Positions 16,197-24,454 of a stretch of 32,521 bases of DNA are shown piece by piece. The notes beneath the pieces are model-generated. The model did no database searches, was not told where the DNA came from, and worked only from the letters and a program-made list of their open reading frames with translations. The position numbers were made by a program, and so were the translations under genes. Origin of the DNA: Hyphomicrobiales bacterium (GTDB lineage: Bacteria; Pseudomonadota; Alphaproteobacteria; Rhizobiales; Methyloligellaceae); the NCBI GenBank assembly GCA_003228955.1, contig QIGN01000030.1, forward strand, positions 1-32,521, written 5' to 3'. Position 1 is the stretch's first letter, and each line of letters opens with the position of its first letter.

Positions 16197-19088
16197 ATGA
16201 CCAAAGAATCAGATTTGCGCGGCGGAGCACCTGGCAAGACTCTCGATCCGGGCGGCAATTCACCGGAACGCGCTTCACCGCCGTCTAAAATCCGTATGAA
16301 CATGCCGGATCGCGGCTCCACCGGCCCGGAACGGAGCGGCGCCGGCGAGGGCGGCGAATCCCAGGAAAGCATTGAGCGTTTGCTGCTCAAACTCATGGGC
16401 CGCCTTGATGACAATGACCGCCACTATGGCCAGGCCCTCGACAATCTGAATGGCCGCCTCAACACGCTGTCGCAGCGCGCCCAATCCGCCAGCACCGCCA
16501 GCCCCGCCGGGTCCGCCGCCGCACTGGAGCGCGTACACGAACAGGCCTCGTCCCTGGCAGCCCAGGTCAATGACGCGGGCGCCGCGCGCAGGGCTCAGCA
16601 ATCCTCGCCAATACGCGATCCCGAACAACGCCTTGGCACATTCTCCAACCCCCTCGAGGGGGGCATTCCTCCTGGCGCCGGCGCAGCGGTCAATGACGAT
16701 TTCGCGGATGTAACGCAGCGTCTGGAACGTTCTCTGGAGGAGGGCGCACCGGCAAGCGGGCTCGATACGCTTACAAGCCGCATGGACGACCTGGCGCGCC
16801 AAATGGATTCCGCGCTGGCGTCCAGGAGCGATCCCGGGACCCTGCGATCGATCGAAGCCCGGCTTGAAGAACTCGCGCGCGGATTTGCCAGCGCTCAGCA
16901 AAACTATGCTCGCATCGAGGGTATTGAAAGCCAATTGCAGAGCCTGATGAACTGGACCCAGTCAGCAAATGCCCCGGCGGCCGATGGCAATATGTATGCC
17001 CGCCTCGACGCCATCGAGCGCGCGCTGCAAGAGCTCAACGACAATGCCCGCGAGATGGACGGCCATACCGGCAGCACGCTTGCGGCCCTGAACGAAGCGG
17101 TGGAGTCCGCCCCATCGCGCGGTGGATACCCCGGCGAAGAAGTTCAAATCGAAATCGGGGAAACGGATCCGCCTCAGGCCGCGAGCGGGGAATATGCCGA
17201 TGTCTGGATAAACGAAGCCCAGCAATTGAATGCGAACCCCGAGCCGGCCCGCTCCCGGTCCCGGTCCCGGTCCGCGCGCGCGCCGGACAACCTTGGCGCC
17301 GGTATTCCCGACTATCAGCCCGAACCGGCGGCATCGCCCGAACCGCACGCCCCGGAGCGGCGCGGAGGAAAGTCCGGCCGCCGCGCTCAATTGCAGGACC
17401 GCCTTGAGCCGGCTTATGAAGAAGAGAATGATTTTATTGCGTCCGCGCGCCGCGCCGCCGCCGCCGCCGCCGCGCAGGCGCCCGAACCTGAAATCACAGG
17501 GTATCGCACACCCCGCGCGGGACCGGTTCCGGTTGAGCCGGCCGAGTCCGCTCCTTCGGGGAGGACGCGCCCGCGCCCGTTTTTCGTTGCGGCGGCAATT
17601 GGTCTTCTGCTGGTAAGCGCCGGAATTCTTTTCGGGCAATTGAGAAACCAACCGGCGGCGGAGGCTACTGGCCCGGTCCCGCTGGCAGCGCCTCAGTCAT
17701 CCGTACCCGCACCGACGACCCCGGCGGACGCCGCGGATAAACGGACCTCGGCGCCCGCGCCGGTTACCGGAGGCGAGAAACTCCATGCGCAGCCGATGGC
17801 GCCCGGACAACGCGCCCCCGGCAACGCTGAACGCGCCGCATCGGGCGCAAGCCCCGCAACCGCGCCCGCAACGCGCGCCAGTTTCCCTGCACCGCCTCCC
17901 GCAGGCGAACCTCTGCCCCTCCTTCAGCCGCAACAACCCCTTTCGACATCCACACTCCTCGCCGCTTTGTCTCAACCGGCCGGCCGGGACCTGCCGCCGG
18001 GCGTCAAGGTAACAATAACAGAGCCGACTGAGCCTTCGCCCGCAACTCGCGCACGCACAGCTGCGCCCGCCCTGGTCCCGCCTGCCGCGTATGGATCGCG
18101 TCCCGGCCTGCTGGCGCCGCCAAAACGCGCGCCTGCGGCGCCAGGCGATCACGCCAAAGCGCAAACCCAGCCCACCGACAGTGCTCCGGCCGGAAGGACG
18201 TCGCAACCGATGCCGTCACGCAGCGCGGCGATGCCGCCGCTCAGGATTGGCCCGCTGTCCTTGCGCACGGCCGCCGCGCGCGGGAATCCGGCGGCGCAGG
18301 TTGAAGTCGCCTCGCGCTTCGCCAAGGGCGCTGGAGTTGCCAAGAACCTGAAAAAAGCCGCCGAATGGTATGGCCGCGCCGCCGCCCAGGGCTTTGCACC
18401 GGCGCAATACCGCCTCGCCGCACTGCACGAACGCGGGCAGGGAGTGAAGAAGGATATCGCCGTGGCGCGGTCCTGGTACCGGCGCGCCGCCGAGCTTGGA
18501 AATATCCGGGCAATGCATAATCTGGCCGTACTTCATACCCGCGCCAAGCCCGGCAGCCCCGATTACATCGCGGCGAAGAACTGGTTCCTTGAAGCGGCGA
18601 GCCGCGGTCTGGCCGATAGCCAGTACAATCTGGGGGTTCTTTATGAAAGCGGGCTGGGGGTAAGGAAGAATGCCGCTGAAGCCTATAAGTGGTTCACGCT
18701 GGCCGCGCGCCAGGGCGACGGCGAAGCGCGCAAAAGGCGCGAAATCATACGCCCGAACCTGCCCGCCCGTTCGCTGTCGGCAGTCGAGCAGACTCTCAAG
18801 CGCTGGAAGCCTGTCAAATCGGCAGAGGCGGCAAACAGGACCGGACAGCCGCGCGGCGGCTGGCAAAACGCCAAGCTGCCACATGCCGTGAACAGCGCCC
18901 CTCCAGCTACCGTCGCGCGGGCACAGAAACTGCTCAACCAGCTTGGCTACGACGCCGGAGTGCCAGACGGAAAACTCGGCCCTCAAACCCTTGCCGCAAT
19001 CCGCCGGTTTGAAATCCGCACCGGCGCCGCGAAATCCGGCAGGGTAACGCCAGAGCTGTTGAAACAGCTCGGCGCGTTGAGCAGCTAG
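16197..19088 (+). CDS. PodJ-like polar scaffold with Sel1 repeats and peptidoglycan-binding domain
   Basis: 963 residues. The cytoplasmic N-terminal part (1-460) has coiled-coil stretches and a low-complexity region with an Arg-Ser run and an Ala run. A single transmembrane helix lies at about 462-482. A proline/alanine-rich periplasmic linker follows, then three or four Sel1 repeats (about 690-850), and a C-terminal PG_binding_1 domain (about 907-960, with LNQLGYDAGVPDGKLGPQT). This order and total length resemble Caulobacter PodJ (974 residues), which organises the cell pole. The call is by architecture only. ATG 16197 follows a GGAG site; the longer frame upstream looks non-coding. The runs (CCCGGT x3 at 17254, GCC x6 at 17454) are in frame and would change length without shifting frame. 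Confidence 0.75.
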   Translation: MTKESDLRGGAPGKTLDPGGNSPERASPPSKIRMNMPDRGSTGPERSGAGEGGESQESIERLLLKLMGRLDDNDRHYGQALDNLNGRLNTLSQRAQSASTASPAGSAAALERVHEQASSLAAQVNDAGAARRAQQSSPIRDPEQRLGTFSNPLEGGIPPGAGAAVNDDFADVTQRLERSLEEGAPASGLDTLTSRMDDLARQMDSALASRSDPGTLRSIEARLEELARGFASAQQNYARIEGIESQLQSLMNWTQSANAPAADGNMYARLDAIERALQELNDNAREMDGHTGSTLAALNEAVESAPSRGGYPGEEVQIEIGETDPPQAASGEYADVWINEAQQLNANPEPARSRSRSRSARAPDNLGAGIPDYQPEPAASPEPHAPERRGGKSGRRAQLQDRLEPAYEEENDFIASARRAAAAAAAQAPEPEITGYRTPRAGPVPVEPAESAPSGRTRPRPFFVAAAIGLLLVSAGILFGQLRNQPAAEATGPVPLAAPQSSVPAPTTPADAADKRTSAPAPVTGGEKLHAQPMAPGQRAPGNAERAASGASPATAPATRASFPAPPPAGEPLPLLQPQQPLSTSTLLAALSQPAGRDLPPGVKVTITEPTEPSPATRARTAAPALVPPAAYGSRPGLLAPPKRAPAAPGDHAKAQTQPTDSAPAGRTSQPMPSRSAAMPPLRIGPLSLRTAAARGNPAAQVEVASRFAKGAGVAKNLKKAAEWYGRAAAQGFAPAQYRLAALHERGQGVKKDIAVARSWYRRAAELGNIRAMHNLAVLHTRAKPGSPDYIAAKNWFLEAASRGLADSQYNLGVLYESGLGVRKNAAEAYKWFTLAARQGDGEARKRREIIRPNLPARSLSAVEQTLKRWKPVKSAEAANRTGQPRGGWQNAKLPHAVNSAPPATVARAQKLLNQLGYDAGVPDGKLGPQTLAAIRRFEIRTGAAKSGRVTPELLKQLGALSS

Positions 19089-19191
19089 CATACGGGCATG
19101 GTAAAACAGCGTGCCGCAGGCCAGATTTTCCCATGATCCTCCAGCCCAGGCGCTTTGTTTCGAAAAATAGCACAGCACTGCAATCGAACCA

Positions 19192-19220
19192 TTGACTTAT
19201 GCGCACACCGGGCGTTTAAG
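19192..19220 (+). promoter_or_regulatory. Sigma-70-like promoter for the tauE operon
   Basis: TTGACT (19192-19197) and TTTAAG (19215-19220) are separated by exactly 17 nt, about 120 nt upstream of the TauE start codon. The fit to the housekeeping consensus is good at -35 and moderate at -10. Confidence 0.35.
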
Positions 19221-19340
19221 AAGCATCTGCCAGACATGGCTTGCCGGAAATTTCATGGCGGGCATTTCATGATTTGACACCCGGTTTTCGTGAACTTCCG
19301 CGCCCTGGACACGATTGTCCAAAATCGCAGATACCTTTCG

Positions 19341-20273
19341 ATGTTTGATATCTATCTTCCAATCGCCGGAATGTCGGTGAACCTCCTTGTCATTCTGGGC
19401 ATGGGAGGTGGGGTTGGATTTCTGTCCGGCATGTTCGGTGTCGGCGGCGGGTTTTTGATGACGCCGCTGCTCATCTTCTCCGGCATCCCGCCCGCCGTCG
19501 CCGTCGCCACCGAGGCCAACCAGATCGTCGCCTCGTCCGTATCGGGCGCGCTGGCGCAGTGGCGGCGCGGCAATGTCGACATCAAGATGGGCACAATTCT
19601 GCTGCTGGGCGGCATGGCCGGCGCCGTCTTCGGGGTCCAACTCGTCAAATTGCTGCGCGAAGTCGGTCAGGTCGATCTCATGATTTCGCTCAGCTATGTC
19701 ACTTTTTTAGGGATAATCGGCTCGCTGATGCTGATCGAAAGCCTGCGCGCCATACGCCGCGCCAGGGCCGGCAACCCTATCCCCGCACGCAGGCCCGGCC
19801 AGCACAACTGGATTCACGGACTGCCCTTCAAGATGCGGTTCAAGCGCTCCAAGCTGTATATCAGCGCCATACCTCCGCTGTTGATCGGTATCTTTGTCGG
19901 CGTGCTCGCGGCCATCATGGGCGTCGGCGGCGGTTTTATCATGGTCCCGGCAATGATTTATCTCCTTCGGGTGCCCACGAGCGTCGTGGTCGGGACCTCT
20001 TTGTTCCAGATTATTTTCGTCACCGCCCTGGTCACCATCCTGCATTCCGCGACCAACCAGACCGTCGACGTTCTGCTGGCGCTGGTGCTGATGATCGGCG
20101 GTGTTATCGGGGCGCAGTTCGGCGTGCGCGCGGGCCAGAAACTCAAGGGCGAGCAACTGCGCGCCCTGCTGGCCATGATGGTGCTGGGCGTCAGCCTGCG
20201 CCTCGCATTCGATCTTGTGGTCGAGCCGGACGAATTGTTTTCCATCGGCCCGGCATTCGGGGGGAATCAATGA
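19341..20273 (+). CDS. TauE/SafE family membrane transporter
   Basis: 310 residues with about eight transmembrane helices in two halves, each with the glycine-rich family motif: SGMFGVGGGFLMTPLLI and AIMGVGGGFIMVPAMIY. The family exports sulfite, sulfonate-derived or organic anions across the inner membrane; the substrate here is unknown. ATG 19341 (MFDIYLPIAGMS) matches the start of close alphaproteobacterial relatives; an in-frame GTG 17 codons earlier is possible. The stop overlaps the TIGR02186 start by 4 nt (ATGA), so the pair is an operon, an association common in this class. Confidence 0.92.
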   Translation: MFDIYLPIAGMSVNLLVILGMGGGVGFLSGMFGVGGGFLMTPLLIFSGIPPAVAVATEANQIVASSVSGALAQWRRGNVDIKMGTILLLGGMAGAVFGVQLVKLLREVGQVDLMISLSYVTFLGIIGSLMLIESLRAIRRARAGNPIPARRPGQHNWIHGLPFKMRFKRSKLYISAIPPLLIGIFVGVLAAIMGVGGGFIMVPAMIYLLRVPTSVVVGTSLFQIIFVTALVTILHSATNQTVDVLLALVLMIGGVIGAQFGVRAGQKLKGEQLRALLAMMVLGVSLRLAFDLVVEPDELFSIGPAFGGNQ

Positions 20274-21070
20274 GCGCACGCGGAACCTTGATCGCGCTGA
20301 AGGCCATCGCCTGGATATGGGCAGCGCTCACCAGCTCCGCGGCGCTGGCGGCCGGCGAGCAGATCGAATCCGACATCTCATCGCGCAATATCGCCATCGA
20401 ATCAAATTTCACCGGTGAGCGCATCGTCATTTTCGGCACCATAGAGAAGGCCAAACACGCAGAATTCGAGATCTCGCCTTACGACATTATCGTGGTAATT
20501 CGCGGCCCCGAAGGACCGGTTGTGACCCGCCGCAAGGCGCGGGTGGCCGGCATCTGGATCAACCGGGATTCCCACACTTTCAAGAGTGTGCCCGGCTATT
20601 ATGCGGTGCTCGCCACGCGCGATCTCAAGGCCGTTGCCAAACCGGATATACTCAACGCCAACGGGATCGGGTTCCAGAGCCTCGAATTCACAACCTTCGG
20701 GGTGCAGAACAACGCCGCCCTGGACGCGGGGCTGAATGCATTCAGATCCGCCGCCGTCAGGATAAAGCAAAAAGACGGCTTGTATCTCTACGATCCCAAA
20801 GGCGTCAAATTTGTCGGCCGGAGCCTGTTCCGCGCGACGGTCGATCTTCCCGCCAACGTGCCCGTCGGCGCCTATGCAACGGATGTCTATCTGCTGCGCG
20901 ATGGCAAGGTGCTGAGCCACAACCGCTCCAATCTCACGATCGACAAACAGGGCTTTGAGCGTTTCGTGTACTCCGCCGCCTTCGACTACCCGCTGCTCTA
21001 CGGCATCATCGCGGTCATCATCGCGGTCACCGCCGGACTGCTCGCCTCGGCGCTCTCGCGGCGGGACTAG
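20270..21070 (+). CDS. TIGR02186 family membrane-anchored periplasmic protein
   Basis: 266 residues. A signal peptide (1-27, cleavage near ALAA), a beta-rich periplasmic domain (about 30-230), and one C-terminal transmembrane helix (about 243-262) ending in ALSRRD. Matches the TIGR02186 family found next to TauE-type transporters in Alphaproteobacteria; the molecular role is unknown, perhaps an accessory subunit of the transporter. The ATGA overlap with tauE fixes the start. Its last 46 codons recur at 22481-22621, and its stop codon forms the first bases of a RIME-like repeat. Confidence 0.9.
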   Translation: MSARGTLIALKAIAWIWAALTSSAALAAGEQIESDISSRNIAIESNFTGERIVIFGTIEKAKHAEFEISPYDIIVVIRGPEGPVVTRRKARVAGIWINRDSHTFKSVPGYYAVLATRDLKAVAKPDILNANGIGFQSLEFTTFGVQNNAALDAGLNAFRSAAVRIKQKDGLYLYDPKGVKFVGRSLFRATVDLPANVPVGAYATDVYLLRDGKVLSHNRSNLTIDKQGFERFVYSAAFDYPLLYGIIAVIIAVTAGLLASALSRRD

Positions 21071-21172
21071 ATCGCTTCATGTTTTGATGGAATCAAAACC
21101 GCGATCTAGCTCTTTGTTTATGCGTATCATTTTTCCGATAACCGGTACCCACTTATCGGTGATACGCTCTAG
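21067..21172. repeat. RIME-like palindromic intergenic repeat, copy 2
   Basis: The more complete copy. The outer stem CTAGATCGC (21067-21075) pairs with GCGATCTAG (21101-21109) around the inner hairpin GTTTTGAT-gga-ATCAAAAC. A second hairpin follows, with outer arms GCGTATCA and TGATACGC and inner arms CCGATAA and TTATCGG. The element's first bases include the stop codon of the TIGR02186 gene. It is about 90 percent identical to the copy at 2521-2612. Confidence 0.8.
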
Positions 21173-21205
21173 GCGCTGTTCGCATAAATGAGGCGTGAAC
21201 GGCAG

Positions 21206-22354
21206 CTATTTCAGCGGTTCCATGATCTCGCGCGGTCCAAGCTTGATCGTCAGGCGCAGACTCGTTTTCGCGGAGAAGGCGCCATCGCTGCCGATGCGCG
21301 TGCCAACCTGTCCGCCTGCTCCTAACACAGTAGTACCCACAGTAACGTCGACCTGATTGTAGGCCATCTCGGGCACGTAGGAATAATATTCATATTCGCT
21401 TTTCAGCGAGAGCATCGCACGTGCGCCAATCCGTTTGCTGGTCTCCAGCACAAGGCCGCCAATGAAAGCGGTATCGGTTCGGGATAGAGACAATGCGCTG
21501 CTGGCAGTAAAGCCACTCTGGGTGACCGAATTGTCGTCAACTATCCGCCCCGAATAGTCCGTATCGGCGTAATAGACGCCACCGCGCAAAAGAAACGAGG
21601 ACCGCAGGCCCAGCCCGCTTGTTACGCCGGATAGAAACGGCAGGGTATAGTCTCCGCCCCATGCGGCATAGGCGCCATAGTAGCGCGTGTCGAGATCCTC
21701 GGTATATGTCGCGGGTCCAACTACAGGGTTATTCGACAAAAATGAAACATCGAGATCCTGGTCGATGCCGCGAATGTCCGCGCCAAGCGTGAAAGTCCGC
21801 CGTTTCGGCGCGCGGGTAACGCCCATAACTTCCGGTGTGAGGTTCCAGCGCGATTCCAGCGACACGCCCCATTGGTCCACATCGCGCTCGGCATCTGAAG
21901 CATACGTACGGCCGACAATATTGGCGGTACTGCTTGAATTAAGAACCGCTGGGTCGGGGTCGAAAAGCGGAAACAATCGGCAATTCTGTCCCGCTGCAGT
22001 GGTGATGCAGGTGGCAGAATCCTTGTCGTCGATATTCGCCCAGAAACCACCGAGCGAGAGCGTCTTGTTCGCTCCGAACGGAACGGCGATCGAACCGTTC
22101 ACGTTCCAGCCGATTTCGTCACCGAAATCGTCGGAAAATTTGAAATCCTCCAACTGGGAGAATGGCGCCGCTGATGAATGGCGCGCTATGAGCGACGGCA
22201 CATCGGGCAGGGTCAGGATCGCCGTGCCGCCGCCGACGGAGACCGTCGTGTTGCCGACCTGCATGGACCCGGATTCCTGGGCCTGAGCGGCAGGCGAAAA
22301 TGCCGTCAGCGCGGCGAGCGCGGCTCCCGCGAAGAGGTATCTGCAAACTGTCAT
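21206..22354 (-). CDS. Outer-membrane beta-barrel protein
   Basis: 382 residues. A signal peptide (1-25, cleavage after AQA) is followed by many amphipathic beta strands rich in Tyr, Gly and Ser, such as LDTRYYGAYAAWGGDYTLP and SLKSEYEYYSYVP. Two Cys (TCITTAAGQNCRLF) lie in what is probably an external loop and may form a disulfide. The protein ends in PLK rather than an aromatic residue, unusual for a BAM substrate. No named family is recognised. The gene is oriented opposite to the TauE operon. Together with a RIME-like repeat it forms the segment bracketed by the duplicated TIGR02186 gene end, so it may have arrived as a cassette. A good GGGGGG ribosome site precedes the ATG. Confidence 0.75.
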   Translation of the reverse strand: MTVCRYLFAGAALAALTAFSPAAQAQESGSMQVGNTTVSVGGGTAILTLPDVPSLIARHSSAAPFSQLEDFKFSDDFGDEIGWNVNGSIAVPFGANKTLSLGGFWANIDDKDSATCITTAAGQNCRLFPLFDPDPAVLNSSSTANIVGRTYASDAERDVDQWGVSLESRWNLTPEVMGVTRAPKRRTFTLGADIRGIDQDLDVSFLSNNPVVGPATYTEDLDTRYYGAYAAWGGDYTLPFLSGVTSGLGLRSSFLLRGGVYYADTDYSGRIVDDNSVTQSGFTASSALSLSRTDTAFIGGLVLETSKRIGARAMLSLKSEYEYYSYVPEMAYNQVDVTVGTTVLGAGGQVGTRIGSDGAFSAKTSLRLTIKLGPREIMEPLK

Positions 22355-22480
22355 TAATTGCCCCCCAGCAGGCAGTTGCCCTTGTCAGTATTCAATATAT
22401 TTTGGGCACTCACGTCCGTTTTTGCAAGTCATTTCACCCGAGCCGGACGCAATTGCGCAAAGCTGTGGCGATTCCACCAC

Positions 22481-22621
22481 AATCTCACGATCAGCAAGCA
22501 GGGTTTTGAGCGTTTCGTGTATTCCGCCGCCTTCGACCATCCGTTGCTCTACGGCATCATCGCGGTCATCATCGCCGTCACCGCCGGACTGCTCGCATCG
22601 GCGCTCTCGCGGCGCGATTAG
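22481..22621 (+). pseudogene. Truncated duplicate of the TIGR02186 gene 3' end
   Basis: 46 sense codons plus TAG, aligned without gaps to 20930-21070. Of 141 nt, 12 differ; eight changed codons are synonymous and only two change the residue (D to S, Y to H). It encodes the C-terminal membrane anchor only. The excess of silent changes indicates that both copies evolved as functional coding sequence before this one was cut, so it came from a diverged allele or paralogue rather than from recent copying. An open frame extends back to 22358, but that part has no similarity to the family. Confidence 0.85.
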
Positions 22622-22651
22622 GCCGCTGCAAACCAGGCCGGCATCACCGTT

Positions 22652-22906
22652 TCAGCCGCCAGGAAGCACCCGAATGCTTTGACCGCCGGGGCCGCGCGCA
22701 AAAACCTGATCCTGCATTCCTTCCTGACCACCGGAAATGTCCGCGGGCTGGTCCCGTTCCAGCTCCTTGAGATATTTTTTCGCCGCTCTCAGGGCCGCGT
22801 CCTCGGTTCTGTATTTTCCCTGGATCGGGTAGCTGTGACCCGCGAATGTATCCCACCCCTCAATGAACCACTCGCCGCGCCAACTGAACAGCCAGTCAAG
22901 AAACAT
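22652..22906 (-). CDS. Small conserved hypothetical protein
   Basis: 84 residues, MFLDWLFSWRGEWFIEGWDTF at the start, then a GKYRTEDAALRAAKKYLKELE helix and a Gly/Gln-rich tail. There is no signal peptide; the Trp-rich N-terminus might associate with the membrane surface. I do not recognise a named family. Codon use resembles the neighbours and the frame is clean. It lies downstream of pdeM on the same strand, with a 68-nt gap. Confidence 0.65.
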   Translation of the reverse strand: MFLDWLFSWRGEWFIEGWDTFAGHSYPIQGKYRTEDAALRAAKKYLKELERDQPADISGGQEGMQDQVFARGPGGQSIRVLPGG

Positions 22907-22974
22907 TCGATTAAGCCCCGGTTTGATGGCTCACGGCGTATCAGTTTTGTCGGGGCGCAAGTCAGCGCCGCGCG

Positions 22975-23727
22975 CTAATCGCTTAGCAATTGCGTCTTCG
23001 AAACGGGATAAACGTCCCTCTTCCCCAGCATCCAGACATGAAAATCACCGCCCGGAAACAAATCCGCGAACGCCTTGTCGAGCACATTCAGCCCGCCCGC
23101 ATAGGCGCCGAAGGCCGGGATCACCAGCCGGTCGCCGTTTGAGATGAAGCATTTGCGGCGCACGGTTGCACCGCGGCGGGTGAGCCGGGCGGCCGGGTGC
23201 AGGTGGCCCGCGATTTCGTGGGTTTTCGCGCCGCCTGCCGGCTCGTGCTGAAATTTCATGCCGTCCAGCGTCAGCGCCGGACACACCCTGCCGCCAAGCC
23301 AGTCGGGCAGCGCGGGATCATGGTTGCCGGTGATCCAGTACCATTCACGTCCCTGGCGCAGGATGCACAGGCGCTCACGGTCCTTTTTGCGCAACCGCTC
23401 CGCAGCGCGGGCATCGTGAAAGCTGTCCCCGAGCGCAATGACCCTGTCCGGATCGAAACGGTCAATGAGGCCTGCAAGCCGGCGCAAAGTGGAGCGCGTA
23501 TCGTAAGGGGGCAGCAGCTGGTCCTTCCCGGCGGCGGCAGAGCCTTTCTCCAGATGCAGATCGGACACGATGAGCGTTTTCTGCTCGGGCCAGTAGAGGA
23601 CGCCCGACGCATCGGTTGAAAAATGCTTGCCGCACACGAGAATGTCCGCGCCGCGCTCCCCGTAGAGCGGGAGCGGGGCCTCGAACCCAAGCGTGGGCTG
23701 GGTGGGTACAGTCTTTCTAGCCGCCAC
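22975..23727 (-). CDS. pdeM: Ligase-associated DNA damage response endonuclease PdeM
   Basis: 250 residues of the calcineurin-like metallophosphoesterase family, with the metal-binding motifs SDLHLEKG, ALGDSFHD, GNHDP and HEIAGHLHP in order. PdeM is normally encoded with an Lhr-type DEXH helicase, an ATP-dependent ligase and an exonuclease thought to act in DNA repair. The GTG at 23727 is preferred because AGGAGG (23737-23742) lies 9 nt upstream; the frame can also open at TTG 23745. It overlaps the end of the helicase remnant, preserving the ancestral operon junction. The enzyme looks intact although its helicase partner is broken here. Confidence 0.9.
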   Translation of the reverse strand: MAARKTVPTQPTLGFEAPLPLYGERGADILVCGKHFSTDASGVLYWPEQKTLIVSDLHLEKGSAAAGKDQLLPPYDTRSTLRRLAGLIDRFDPDRVIALGDSFHDARAAERLRKKDRERLCILRQGREWYWITGNHDPALPDWLGGRVCPALTLDGMKFQHEPAGGAKTHEIAGHLHPAARLTRRGATVRRKCFISNGDRLVIPAFGAYAGGLNVLDKAFADLFPGGDFHVWMLGKRDVYPVSKTQLLSD

Positions 23728-24007
23728 GCCGCATGGCCTCCTCAATCAGTTGAACCGCCGCCTCGCGCATCGCACCCTCGCGCGCTTCCGCGTGGTCCGG
23801 TTCTCGTCCGATTTCCAGCATGACCGGCGCCGCGAGCGTTGAAACTCTGTTCAGCGCATTATGCCTGATTCGCCCCTCTATCCGCTCAAGGAATTTTCCG
23901 AGCCGTGAAATACCGGGCAACCCAGTGGCCGCATCGGCCCACGCGGCGCGCGGAAGCACGCGGCCCGGTTCATGGCTCCCGAGTACGTCGTAAATAAGGT
24001 CGGAGGA
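23717..24007 (-). pseudogene. C-terminal remnant of ligase-associated DEXH helicase (lhr-type)
   Basis: 97 codons ending in TAG, reading SSDLIYDVLGSHEPGRVLPRA at the start and later RIRHNALNRVSTLAAPVMLEIG. This matches the extreme C-terminus of the roughly 800-residue Lhr-type helicase that accompanies PdeM. The frame extends to an ATG at 24064, but the additional 19 residues do not resemble the helicase. All motor domains are absent and the flanking DNA leads into an unrelated gene on the other strand, so about 85-90 percent of the gene has been lost. The overlap with pdeM is retained. Confidence 0.8.
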
Positions 24008-24123
24008 CACCGGTGACCCGCCACCGGGACTTTTCCCTTGAAGCCTGCGGTCGCGTTCCCACATTCAATATGTTAGGTCTGTGTACTTGGCGCAGTGCGC
24101 GCGACTCGAAACTAAGGAGTAAC

Positions 24124-24432
24124 ATGATGGAGCGGTTTCTTGGCGGCAGTCCGGGCGTGGTTCTTATTCGCCTGTCCGTTATTTCGCTCATTGTCGGCAT
24201 TTTGCTGTCGGCGCTGGGCCTGAGCCCCTATGACATCATCAACTCCATCAGAACGCTCGCCCAGCGCATTTACGATATGGGCTTCGACGCGGTTGAATGG
24301 ATATTCCGCTACTTCCTGCTCGGCGCCGTTGTGGTGTTGCCGATCTGGCTGATCGCCCGGCTGGTCAAGATGACGGGCAAGCGCTCCAGCGCGGGTTCGC
24401 TTCATTCCTCCTCGCGTAACGCCGGACAATGA
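24124..24432 (+). CDS. DUF6460-type small membrane protein
   Basis: 102 residues with two transmembrane helices (about 12-35 and 58-82) around a connecting stretch SPYDIINSIRTLAQRIYDMGFDA in two parts, typical of a short alphaproteobacterial inner-membrane family (DUF6460). Function unknown. ATG 24124 has AAGGAG six nt upstream; a second ATG follows directly. It lies 22 nt before the MATE gene and is probably cotranscribed with it. Confidence 0.8.
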   Translation: MMERFLGGSPGVVLIRLSVISLIVGILLSALGLSPYDIINSIRTLAQRIYDMGFDAVEWIFRYFLLGAVVVLPIWLIARLVKMTGKRSSAGSLHSSSRNAGQ

Positions 24433-24454
24433 ACGCACGCGCGGCGATCATCCG

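Noticed and set aside
22358-22621. 87-codon plus-strand frame ending in the TIGR02186 C-terminus, as a functional gene
   Set aside because: Only the last 46 codons resemble the family; the first half is unrelated, with no signal peptide or good ribosome site. Recorded as a gene fragment.
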